From Agapanthus africanus (taxonomy: Eukaryota > Streptophyta > Magnoliopsida > Asparagales > Amaryllidaceae), in contig JASDDO010000006.1 of NCBI GenBank assembly GCA_030015575.1, forward strand, positions 109,670,045-109,734,044: a stretch of DNA of 64,000 nucleotides, in the 5' to 3' direction. Of this stretch, positions 21,481-30,697 are shown piece after piece (position 1 is the first letter of the stretch; each line of letters starts with the position of its first letter). The position numbers and the translations under genes are program-made. The notes beneath the pieces are model-generated. The model made no database searches, had not been told where the DNA came from, and was given only the letters and a program-made list of their open reading frames with translations.

Positions 21481-23954
21481 TTTACTGTGCAGTGTTAATT
21501 GAAAACTGTTTTCCAAATTAGATTCTGACTCCAGGGTATGTATTTACCAGACTTGATTCTCACATCTGTGTGGCGTTACAAATACTGAGTGGGAGTAAGA
21601 TATTGGGAATTGGGTGATTAGATCCTCTATTTATCAGAATTCTTTGTAATTGGTGATATTTGAGGAAATCACATGGGTTTTGCCTAATAGTAAATATTTG
21701 GTTTTGAATATCTGTTGTTATGCACCAATTTCAAACTGATATATCTGTACGTTTATTTTATAAAGTGAGATATAATTTTTTGAAATTATGTCTATGACAT
21801 TTACATATATCAATTTATGGTTAAGTAAGGTGCATTCAACAGCGGTATAATACTTCTTAACCATAACACAGTTTTCAACCTACGACGCACAGGGTTTGAG
21901 TTATTAAACTCAGAAGACTTATACAAAGTATTGTATGTTGTCCGATGTCCGTTAGGATAAAGGGGTTGGTACTCATACTAAATTCCGTTTACTTATAATT
22001 TCTTTGGTTTTAGACAAGTATTTCGTTGAAATACAAGATCCAAATTTTGAGAAGTTTTAGGTATAAGAATAAATTAGAGAACATATGTTGAAAGTATAAG
22101 GATTCTTCGAGGTGATCGAAGATGTAGATACTTATGCTAGGTATTCTGTTGTAAGTAATATATTTGAGAACTTGCTTCTCTCTCAGGTTACCCATCCGTG
22201 AGTACGCTCCTTGATGAGTAATGCTGCTTGGCCTTCTTCCATTTAGTCGATATGCACTGGAAACAGCTGCTTGATTTTTGAATCTGGTTCCAATTAAACT
22301 AGTGTATCTGTTTCTATATTGGATATAGAATGGATACATATCTTAACGATGTTAAGGTATATGGAGTTGTCCGGCTTATACTTAAAACCAGAATCCGGAT
22401 AAACTCTAGGCACGTTTTAGTAATGGCAGTTTGTGGGTTTTCCCGGAGTTTGACGAGGGTTAACATTCTACCATTTGGAAGATCAATAGTTATATTGCTC
22501 TTGACTCGCCGCCCATTTTAGTAAAATGAATTCTTCTCAGACAAACATTAGTGGGAGTATGGTACAACTGGAAATGATTCCAAAAACACAAACGATTACT
22601 GAAAACTTAGTAGGACCTAAAAATTCAATTGGATTCGACAATCCATTAGCCACTCCACAGATATGGTGGGTAAGCTCAGCCACCCGAGAGGTACTTCAGT
22701 CTCCTCAAGGACGGTGAAAGGGAGGTTTTGATGACCCAAGTTCACTACTACTGTCCTAGACTATGAGATATTGCAGGTGGATGACTAGAACGTTGTTCTA
22801 AATTAGCTTTAGAAGTGCACGTGTATATGACTCTGCCAGAGGGTTGTTGTAGTCAGTGGGAGCAGCAGAAGCATGGTGGGCAAGTAGCTTATGTCTATTT
22901 ATAGACTAAAGTGAGTACAGCGGAGATAGATCGTCTATTTTTTTGATGTGACAGTTATAGAGTTTGACTCCATCAGAACAATAGATGGACCTGGTAAGAA
23001 GAGAGCAGGGAGTGATATTCTGATATTTGGATGACATGCTCTTGATAGGAAGTGATATTCCTATACTACAATCGGTTATACTGTGGTTGTCACAAGGTAT
23101 TTCTCCTCGTAGGACCTGGATAAAATATCGGGGATTCTGGTCACTAGATCTATGGTTTTAGATCTAGATTTGGGAAGTGTCCCAATTTGGGTGCTTTGAC
23201 ACTATTCTAAAGTGTTTTAGAATGGATGACTCCTGACGTGGTGGTGTATCCACAGATTATGGAGTCACACACACACACCCCTAAAGAGATGTCTTCAAAA
23301 CTGATGAGGAGAGGGATTTGCATGATTGGCATATCACTTGCTTAAGCAATTAAGTTAATCATGAAATGTCAAGTACCACACCAGATATTGATTTTGCACT
23401 GGCTGCAATTAGCATATATTAATCCAATCCTGGAGAAATATTAGGAAGCGGTTATGAACATAAGTGAATGTTCTTGGTATATGGTAACGGTAGCCTCTTT
23501 CAGGAGGCGGTTATCATTTCAGGCTTCCAAGGTGACCTAGATGACAGAGTGACTGTCAGAGTTATAGTTTTCCCTTTTTCGAGGGGAAGTATATTAGACA
23601 GGTGGTCCAAGCGGATACTGAGAAAGGCATGGTGCAGGATACTGATTAAATTCAGTGGAAGATACGGTCTAAGAAGTTTGTTGGATTTAGAGTTCATTTG
23701 TGAACTGGGTCCCATTAGATATCCAGACAAATTCTAAGACATGTATCGCTCATTTCGGGAGATAGTCTTTCTCCGCGAAGTTGAGATATAGAGAGATAAA
23801 GATAGAAACATTAGAGTGGATCCACTCACTGAGGCTATTTCTCGAACGCAATAGTTTCACAAACGGGCTTTGCGAGACTGATTAGTAGAGAAGTTGGGTG
23901 TTCGATATCTCACGGGCTGTGAGTATGCGACATCGCAATAATTAGCCTTAAGTG

Positions 23955-23966
23955 CAAGTGGGAGAT
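23955..23966 (+). other. Copia-3A polypurine tract
   Basis: CAAGTGGGAGAT directly precedes the TGTTGG start of the 3' LTR. The same tract precedes the Copia-1 and Copia-3B 3' LTRs, and a close variant precedes that of Copia-2. Confidence 0.75.
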
Positions 23967-26031
23967 TGTTGGATATAGTGCCCTCAAGTCAATTATTGTA
24001 ATCGCAGGCACGCGATTGTGATGATTGAGGGAGGACCTATACGGGTAGAACAGTCTTACTCAAAATGATAGTATGTTATCTGGTTTGTCTCTATCATCAT
24101 GTACATGCATTATGTGGTATTACATATCATTATTACATGTTGATAGAGCCCATAGGATTCTTGCTTGACTACCAGCATTATGATGGCGATCATATACATA
24201 GGAGCTGGGTGGTCTATAAGCACATCCTTAAATGTCCCTTGTCGAGGGAGTATCGAGACAGGGCATCGATACTCCAGAGTAAACTAGTGTATGCTTTTCG
24301 AAACCCCGACGAGGGGAGGTGGCCGGTCTCACAAGCCATTGGTGTCAGTTAGTCACCTAAGATAGTATACATGTGCTCATTAGGTTATGAGTTACACTGG
24401 ACGGACTCACCGGGAACATGCTAGATGGTATTATATCTATTGTCAGATAGCAGTTCTCTGGTGACATGAGTACAGGATAGTCTGTCGACCTGAGATCGTC
24501 ATTTGTCTCGTGTGAGTTCCCACTGTGCTTTCATTACTACCCTACCACGGCTCAAAGGAGTCGTGCAAACAGGTTTTAGTTGGGTACAGTCTCGAGCCAC
24601 ATGGAGGCAGTGAGCGGATCGTCGGGGATTCGTCTCTCCCGGTATTGGGGGTTGATGTCGTGTTGTGCACGGGTGACCATCACCAGAAATCCTTGGCCAA
24701 GGTAGACGAGAATTACTGATTTAGATCAGCAGTTTCTCAGTGGGTGATAGGCTTCACACCGACACGAATATCGCGTTATTAGGGGGTCTGACTTTATCCA
24801 CCCCCCAAGACCCGATATGCAATACTCTTAGACGAACAGACCGGACTGTATGGAGATTGTCACAGACAAGTTCAGTAGAGGTTCGGATGAGTTTGCTTGT
24901 CGGCCTTCCTTTCGCTCAATACCTGGGTAGCCATTACGTACAGCTAGTGCCGCTGACGTACATGTGGTTAAACCCACTGACAGCGTATTGACGAGTCTTT
25001 AGAGTGCCACACAGAGGGTTTCCCTGGTTCAGGAAAAATGATGTAGTAGCCGTATTTTGATACGTGCAGGGCTCCGATCGAATGATTGTACTAGTTACCC
25101 GGACTTTCGATCGGACGGTTGATAATACTAGCCGGCTTGAATTTGAGCCGGATTATTAAATCAGGTATTGATTTAATAATTTACGTATATATATTTCGAT
25201 ATGTATATTCTACTATTATGTTCTTTGTGTTATTCTATCTCTTTGGATATTCGTATTTTGGTACGAATACAGGTATGTATATACAATTGAATGTATTCTG
25301 TATTTATAAGGAAAACATTCTAGAAGGTGGACACCTTATTTTAGATTTATCCATTTATTTTAAATGGAAAATGAGGTGTAAAGGTAGTGATGTGAGAATG
25401 GTGAGAACCATGCTTGAATAGTGTTGACAAATGAATTGTTAATTCATTTGTGCAAACTATTCAAGTATGATTGTTAAATGTTTATTGAAAAATATGTTTT
25501 ACAAAACCATGCTTCATCTTTTTCTCTTATGGGATTTCTCATTGTCACCATTTTGGTTATCTCTCCTCACTTACCTTTCTTGAGCTCATCTTCCTTCTTT
25601 ATCTTCTACCCTACCATCTCATGTGTTGAGAATCAAGAGTAGAAGAGAGATAGATATATACTTATAGCAACTCACTACATCCCTAAGCACTCTAGATTAG
25701 CAACCTAGAGTCCCTAGTTGCTCCACTAGATTCTTAGTGTGGAGAAAGAGCCATAAGCCACATCCCTCGGGTGGATCATCTTCGACAGAAGAAGACCGAT
25801 AGCCAAGCTCGATCAAGGAGACCTCACGGAGCTAAGGAAAAGGGTAGAAACCGAAGGACACGAATCTTTCGGTAAAACAATTCTAACTCGGTAGATAGAC
25901 TCTTTTAGATTGCTAGTTTCATGTTTGGTTTCGATTCTAGGTAGTTGTTTCTAGCGCCAAGTTTTTAAACACCAAAATTTTTCGTTCCGCAACGGTCGCG
26001 GTCAACGGCCAGGATGCTAGAAACCCCAACA
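23967..26031 (+). mobile_element. Copia-3A 3' LTR (2,065 bp)
   Basis: It starts TGTTGGATATAGTGCCC and ends AAACCCCAACA. It aligns with the Copia-3B LTR at 53912-55945 (opposite strand), including the AGATAGCATACTATCAT-type segment and a CTAGCGCC motif near the 3' end. It is a member of the same broad LTR group as Copia-1 and Copia-2 but a distinct subfamily. Confidence 0.75.
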
Positions 26032-26422
26032 GCACTTGTGTACAATCTTTGATGTCAAACACCAATGGTTATGGGATCAACCATCGCCTCATACAGGGTC
26101 AAGAAACGTACACGCTAGTCCACTCTGAAATATTGATGCCCTGTCTCGATACTCCCTCGACTAGGAACACGTAAAGGATGTGCTTGCGGACTACACAAGC
26201 CCCACTAGTATGAACTGTATCATGGTCCTGGTAGTCAAGCCGACATCCTAAGGGCTTTATAAACATGTATCAATGAGATAGTAAATTAAAATAAGTGCAC
26301 ATGTTTAGATAAAGAGCAACCAGATAGCATACTATCATGTTGAGCAAGAAAATCCTATATATATGTCCAAGCATCCACTATAATATACAATAATGGCCTC
26401 TAGGGCATACATATTCCTAACA
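26032..26422 (-). mobile_element. Copia-2-type LTR fragment
   Basis: The first roughly 390 bases of a Copia-2 LTR on the minus strand, from TGTTAGGAATATGTATGCCC (26422) leftward. It matches 32530-32918. It abuts the Copia-3A LTR on the left without an obvious target duplication. Confidence 0.7.
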
Positions 26423-26743
26423 CTCTGGAGTATCAATATCATGTCTCTATAATCCTATGACCAGGGATAAGCTTAAGTATGTGCTTATAGACTACCCATC
26501 CCTCACTAGTGTGACTGCCATCACAACGTTGGTAGTCAAGCAAAGATCCCAAGGGCTCTATCAATATATATTAGCGATATACTAAAAGAAACATATACAC
26601 ATATCAAGATAGAATTAAACCAGATAGCATACTATCATATTGAGCAAGACTGTTATTATATCTGTGTATATCCCAAGCTTCCAAAATGTAATATACAATC
26701 CAGTACTATACAATAATGGCCTCTAGGGTATATATCACTAACA
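26423..26743 (-). mobile_element. Copia-1-type LTR fragment
   Basis: The first roughly 320 bases of a Copia-1-like LTR on the minus strand, from TGTTAGTGATATATACCC (26743) leftward. It matches 39003-39296, including the segment with GTGTGACTGCCATCACAACG. It lies head to tail with the Copia-2-type stub. Confidence 0.7.
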
Positions 26744-27010
26744 GGGTTTTCCTTTATAAAAATCTTATGTCGCTCATAGACACGTAGGAAAATAATGATA
26801 CTATAGCTCCTTTGAAAACCTTTCTGTATACAAAAACATTTAGAAACTGCCTCTCAGACGCTGATCGCCTGACCTGTTGGGCACTCTGCATCCACTATGC
26901 TTGGCAGGCGCCGTATTTTGGTGTACGCGGACACTGATCATCTACAATGATGTTAGCACGTGCCAGACCGTGCACTTCGCCAGTTCGGCTTGAGGTAGCA
27001 CATACCAGGC
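26744..27010 (-). mobile_element. LARD interior fragment
   Basis: The first 120 bases match, in reverse orientation, the LARD-1 interior near 5090-5195 (segments with GACACGTAGGAAA and CTCCTTTGAAAACC). The rest carries GTGCA-like dyads, as in the LARD arrays. It is truncated on both sides. Confidence 0.5.
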
Positions 27011-27013
27011 ACG

Positions 27014-27660
27014 GTGAAGCGGACACCACGTCTAGGTGGAACGCTAATTGGAGATGCTTGGCTCGTGGAGTATCATATTTGGGTAGGTCGATGGTACGGT
27101 TGGGTAAACCACATAGCCGATGAGATACAATCAGGTATACCGATAAACCAGTACCTTGCCTGGTATTGGATGATTACCCGTAGATTCGTCATCACAGCTG
27201 CCCATCCGCCCACCTCATATACGCTTCGACGATCGATAGAAAGAGATTTGGTAACATTATATCAAACCTTATAATACTATAATCTTATTTTTAGAAATTT
27301 ATTATCTTATTTCCCATCAATATAGATCGAAACCATTTACGCGTTAGAGGATATAGCTGATGAGAGGATTGGTGGCACTAGGGACTAAGCGAGCTGCTTT
27401 ATGAACATCAAAACCCTCATCAGGAGTGTGATGACGAAGCACAGATTCATACGTCCACCGGCCGTGCTTACACCACCCGTGCCTACACCACCCGTTCCTG
27501 CACCAGCCGTGTCCGCACCAGCCATTCGTATCACATATGCACGAACAAGACTTAGACGGGCACAGCCAGAGCCGTCTTAGCCACCTGCTGCCGACGAAGT
27601 GGGACCGTCACAGCCTCGACGTCCTAAAGCGAAGAAGATGACACCAGGGATGTTGCAACG
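27014..27660 (+). pseudogene. Plant mobile domain (MAIN-like) remnant, two exon-like parts
   Basis: A 79-codon stretch carries the segment PINQYLAWYWMITRRFV, the form of the C-terminal end of plant mobile domain (PF10536) proteins such as MAIN/MAIL and their transposon relatives. It is followed by a GT...AG intron-like gap (about 27251-27325) and a second part in frame, beginning IETIYALEDIADERIGGT. That part then becomes proline-rich (repeated TPPVPAPA-type) and ends with a basic KAKKM segment near 27640. The N-terminal bulk of the domain is absent, no ATG opens it, and stops interrupt the second part. It looks like a dead fragment, likely from a transposon-borne copy. The family call is from memory of the motif. 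Confidence 0.5.
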
Positions 27661-27739
27661 TATTCGTTAGATTGCACGAAGTATTGTGTTGTAGTTGAAC
27701 TCGTGTGAAGTCAACTTAACTTTATTTATTTTACAGTGT

Positions 27740-27960
27740 TTATTGTTTTCAGTTTATTGGTCTTCGCCGTTTGGACGTCGTATATATTGCATAGATTCTG
27801 TCTCCACCGTTTGAATTTTGAGTCTCCGCCGTTTGGGCGTTGAGTTAGTTCTGTCTATGGATGCTATTATATTACTATTCTTGTACTTGAAATTTATTCA
27901 AAATTTATGAAGGAGGCGTTGTCTGATTTTCAAATATTAATTCCTTACAAAAAACACTAG
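27740..27960 (+). repeat. Segment resembling the 3' tail of LARD LTRs
   Basis: Three short motifs occur in the same order as at 19725-19900 in the LARD-1 3' LTR: CGCCGTTTGGACGTCGTATA, then CCGCCGTTTGGGCG with GGATGC downstream, then a GGAGGCGTTG box. Spacing is roughly kept. The segment lies just downstream of the mobile-domain remnant and could be its former 3' end or part of a related LTR. Confidence 0.45.
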
Positions 27961-28095
27961 TTCATTTTAATTCAAATCATTAATTCTCTCTTACACAAAC
28001 ACATGTTCATACACAATATATTACACACATCCACAACATATACGCAAATGTCGCAAAAAAAAATATAATAAGAACAGTAACACTATATTTCTTCA

Positions 28096-28407
28096 CTAAA
28101 ATTTTAGAAATAAATCCTCTTTAGTACTGAGCTCCGCAGAAACTGAATTGATCCGTTCTATAATGGCATCAACAACCTCATCACTTACCGCGGAATCTCG
28201 AGTGAGTTCGAGATGGTTCAAAATCCAACGGTGCATAAAGATATGGTAGAGAGAGCTTGCGGAGTACTCGATATTGCGACCAGAAAGAAAACTGATAGAA
28301 TGAAAGAAGTGAAAACGACGATTTGCTTCCCCATGGTGGTCATGGGTTACTTTTTCAGGAGGGATGGGAGCGCATCCAATACGGCTAAATGCAAGAGCCG
28401 CAGGATT
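28096..28407 (-). pseudogene. Unrecognised 103-codon reading frame, no start codon
   Basis: The minus strand is open from an upstream stop to a TAG at 28096-28098. The protein begins NPAALAFSRIGCAPIPPEKV, contains HHGEANRRFHFFHS and ends ELSTKEDLFLKF. The composition is mixed and protein-like, with an amphipathic acidic C-terminus, unlike the repeat translations nearby. A second frame on the same strand overlaps the upstream part and is also open, so an exon boundary or frameshift near its start is possible. There is no ATG until mid-frame. I do not recognise the family. It could be the tail of a transposase or of a host gene fragment. Confidence 0.35.
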
Positions 28408-28499
28408 TCACGATCGATCTTCATCGGAGAATATCTTCGTAACTAAAGTAGTTTATTCTTGTGTATACAGATTCCACGATGGTGTGAGGGATGCACATC

Positions 28500-28690
28500 T
28501 TTATTTCATCGATTGATGGTAACCCTGTAGATAAAGATTTCGACATTGAGAGAGAGCGAGAATGAGACCTGAGAGGGAGAAAGATAGAGATGGTGATGTC
28601 GATGAGATCTAAGAGAGGGAGAGCGAGCGCGGCATAAAGAGTGAGATTTGAGATAGAGAGGAAGAGATCGAATTCTTCATATAAGGAATA
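28500..28690. repeat. Purine-rich GAGA stretch
   Basis: The plus strand is dominated by GAGAGA and GAGAGCGAGA runs. The minus-strand open frame across it is leucine- and serine-rich, as expected from CT-rich sequence, so I do not call a gene. Confidence 0.6.
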
Positions 28691-28699
28691 CAATCATTC

Positions 28700-29060
28700 A
28701 CAGGTATGTGTTTTTTTTTGGCGCAGTTGGCAACTGCGCCCCATAAAAACACATACACGTGAATAATTGTGTTTTTTTTTGGGGCGCACTTGCAAACCGC
28801 GCCTTAAAAAGACAACCCCGTGAATGGGTTTGTTTCTTTTGGGGACGCAATTTGCAACCGCGCAAAAAAAAAAGTCCAAACAATGAAAATGGTGTATTGG
28901 AAGTGCGCCCAATGAAAATCAATGGACGTACTTTCAAAATGTGCCCATTAATGATTCATATTTTCTAGTTTCATTTTAATGGACGCGGTTTGAAACTGCG
29001 TCCATATTACATTTGTAATGGGTGCAGTTTGAAATTGCGTCCCTTAAAAAAACCTTTTTT
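28700..29060. repeat. Cluster of GGCGC-type palindromic boxes
   Basis: Five imperfect palindromes recur, at 28720-28740 (GGCGCAGTTGGCAACTGCGCC, 10-bp perfect arms around one base), 28781-28803, 28841-28863, 28981-29003 (GGACGC...GCGTCC) and 29020-29043. The first three are about 60 bases apart and are separated by runs of T or A. Such boxes are seen in subterminal regions of some plant DNA transposons, but I cannot identify terminal repeats here. Confidence 0.65.
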
Positions 29061-29636
29061 ACACGCCCGTGCTGAGCTACAGCTGGCGTCTACATGACGC
29101 AAATAACCTACTTTTATAATATCTTTTGAAAGTGATTTATTTTTAATAATATTAATTTAAATTCTTTTATTCCAAAAAATTTGTCCCATTTTATTGGTGG
29201 GCATGTTCACATGTTTTCTTTAATTCTTTGGTGCTTTGCTGAGATTATTTTTTTTTATGAAGAAGGGAAAAGGCAAGTGATTGAAAGAGCAAAGGGTTTT
29301 TTCATGATTCAAGATGTTTTGATTGCTTTGAAGAAGATAACTCCCACGATGCTTAGAGAGAGAAATTGAGGTGGTGATGTGGTTCTATTGCACTGTTTCA
29401 GGTCCCATAATCAAAAGAACTCATTGCAGAGAAAATTGTTGTGAATACTTTTTATTTTAAAATTTTGAAGAAACAAATATTTATAAGATATGAGATCTGG
29501 TCATAATATCCTTCGACATTACTCAATTGTTAAATGACCGGTCTAACCCTACTTCAGTCATTCAAGCAAAGACTTATTTGGTCCTGCTCCATAGGGCATA
29601 ACTACGATATTTATGCCTTACAGGAGTAAAATAGTC

Positions 29637-29638
<2 letters not shown>
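29061..29638. other. No recognised feature
   Basis: AT-rich sequence with one 62-codon open frame (29181-29369) that lacks family resemblance or repeats. I see no RNA gene or element ends. Confidence 0.5.

Positions 29639-29680
<42 letters not shown>
29639..29680. repeat. (AT)n microsatellite
   Basis: About 20 uninterrupted AT units, followed by AGAGAGAGACAGAG and then the foldback element at 29709. Confidence 0.95.
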
Positions 29681-29682
<2 letters not shown>

Positions 29683-29708
29683 AGAGAGACAGAGACACAC
29701 AGAGAGAG

Positions 29709-30091
29709 AAAAAAGGATATAAGGCGGTGGCCCCTTTCTTAAAAAGGGGCCTTCGCCTCAACATACACTTACCCCTTATGTATTTCACCGATCCAAAACG
29801 GTCAATTCAATCAACGTGTTATTAAACCCTTATATAAAAAAAATCTTGAGATTTAAAGGCATCTAGCACGTCCATCAAGCGACCAGATTTTTCCTACATC
29901 GATAAGCCGACAATTTTTCTATTCATTTGATAAATTCGTTAGAGATCTTTAAATCTCGATATTTTTTGTATGTAAGGTTTTTATGATATGTAAATCAAGA
30001 TGGCCGATTTAGATCGGTAAAAAATATGGAGGATATGTGTGTTTAAGATGAGGGCCCCCTTTTAAAAAGAGGACCGCCACCTCATATCCCT

Positions 30092-30095
<4 letters not shown>
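29709..30095. mobile_element. Foldback MITE-A, copy 1
   Basis: A 387-base non-coding element whose two ends are inverted copies: AAAAAGGATATAAGGCGGTGG at the left, and the complement of CCGCCACCTCATATCCCTTTT at the right. Pairing continues inward over much of the length. It sits between two (TA)n tracts. A second copy lies at 51511-51893. It resembles the rice Micron type of MITE, which is found within TA microsatellites; that assignment is by analogy. Confidence 0.75.

Positions 30096-30140
<45 letters not shown>
30096..30140. repeat. (TA)n microsatellite
   Basis: An uninterrupted run of about 22 TA units, directly abutting MITE-A copy 1. Confidence 0.95.
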
Positions 30141-30143
<3 letters not shown>

Positions 30144-30338
30144 GATCTATTAGAACGGGTTCGCGGTTTTGCAAATTCACAATTTTTTTCATGTGATTAC
30201 TTCCAGGGATCCGCTCCATTCAAGTCACTATACACGTCTTAGATAGTGTATGAACGAAAAATCACATTGATCCGAGGTGTTTTATATATGCAAATGTTGT
30301 GAGTCTATTTCAGCCATGCAATGCGCATGCACGTGTGT
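30141..30338. mobile_element. Possible diverged foldback element
   Basis: About 200 bases with weak internal complementarity centred near 30230 (CACTATACACG...ATAGTG). It lies between a (TA)n tract and MITE-C. It may be a fourth, decayed foldback MITE, or simply intervening sequence. Confidence 0.3.
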
Positions 30339-30697
30339 TGAGGAAACGGGTTATCAGCTAGCTAGCTGATATTAAACCGTTAGCTGACCTATTACATAGC
30401 CCAATCCGACTGTCAAATCGATAATCCGTTCCGGCCAATTTGTTTCACACATGGAGTGATTTATGTGTGAAATTTTGATCAATATGATGCATTACAAGTG
30501 ATGGATCAAGTATTTAAAAAATGGATGGCTGTTAAACACAATAAAAATATCATATATTGGGGACACTTGATCGAAAATATAGATAGTGTCAAAGTGATTA
30601 AAAATTTATACACATAAGTCACTCTGTATAGAACAAAGTGGCCGGAAAGGATAGTCGATTTAACGGTCGAATTGGGCTATATAATAGGCTAGATGAC
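30339..30697. mobile_element. Foldback MITE-C, left part (split by Copia-2)
   Basis: The left arm starts AGGAAACGGGTTATCAG. Its complement appears at the end of the right part (50843-50884, ...CTCGTTTCCT). The arms pair almost throughout, including segments with TAGCCCAAT and its complement near 30400 and 30670. It contains a perfect 18-bp palindrome at 30353-30370. Copia-2 inserted near the right end, duplicating ATGAC. Without the insertion the MITE would be about 400 bases long. Confidence 0.75.

Larger units (their letters stand above)
20661..26031 (+). mobile_element. Copia-3A, decayed Copia element (plus strand)
   Basis: A short 5' LTR remnant (20661-20726, ending CCCAACA) is followed by an interior with Copia-type pol remnants and a complete 3' LTR (23967-26031). 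Weak integrase-end and RNase H similarities to Copia-1 remain, for example around 23460-23740. No gag is recognisable. The element is broken with many breaks. Its interior matches Copia-3B (minus strand) closely and in order, so both descend from an interior already similar to this one. The lineage resembles Angela/BARE-like Copia, judged from LTR and pol similarity to Copia-1. Confidence 0.7.

Noticed and set aside
28694-28968. Cysteine- and lysine-rich small proteins on both strands
   Set aside because: They are translations of the GGCGC palindrome cluster and its T or A tracts.
29613-29825. Open frame with an IYIYIY run
   Set aside because: It reads through the (AT)n microsatellite into MITE-A; the same happens near 51267-51655.
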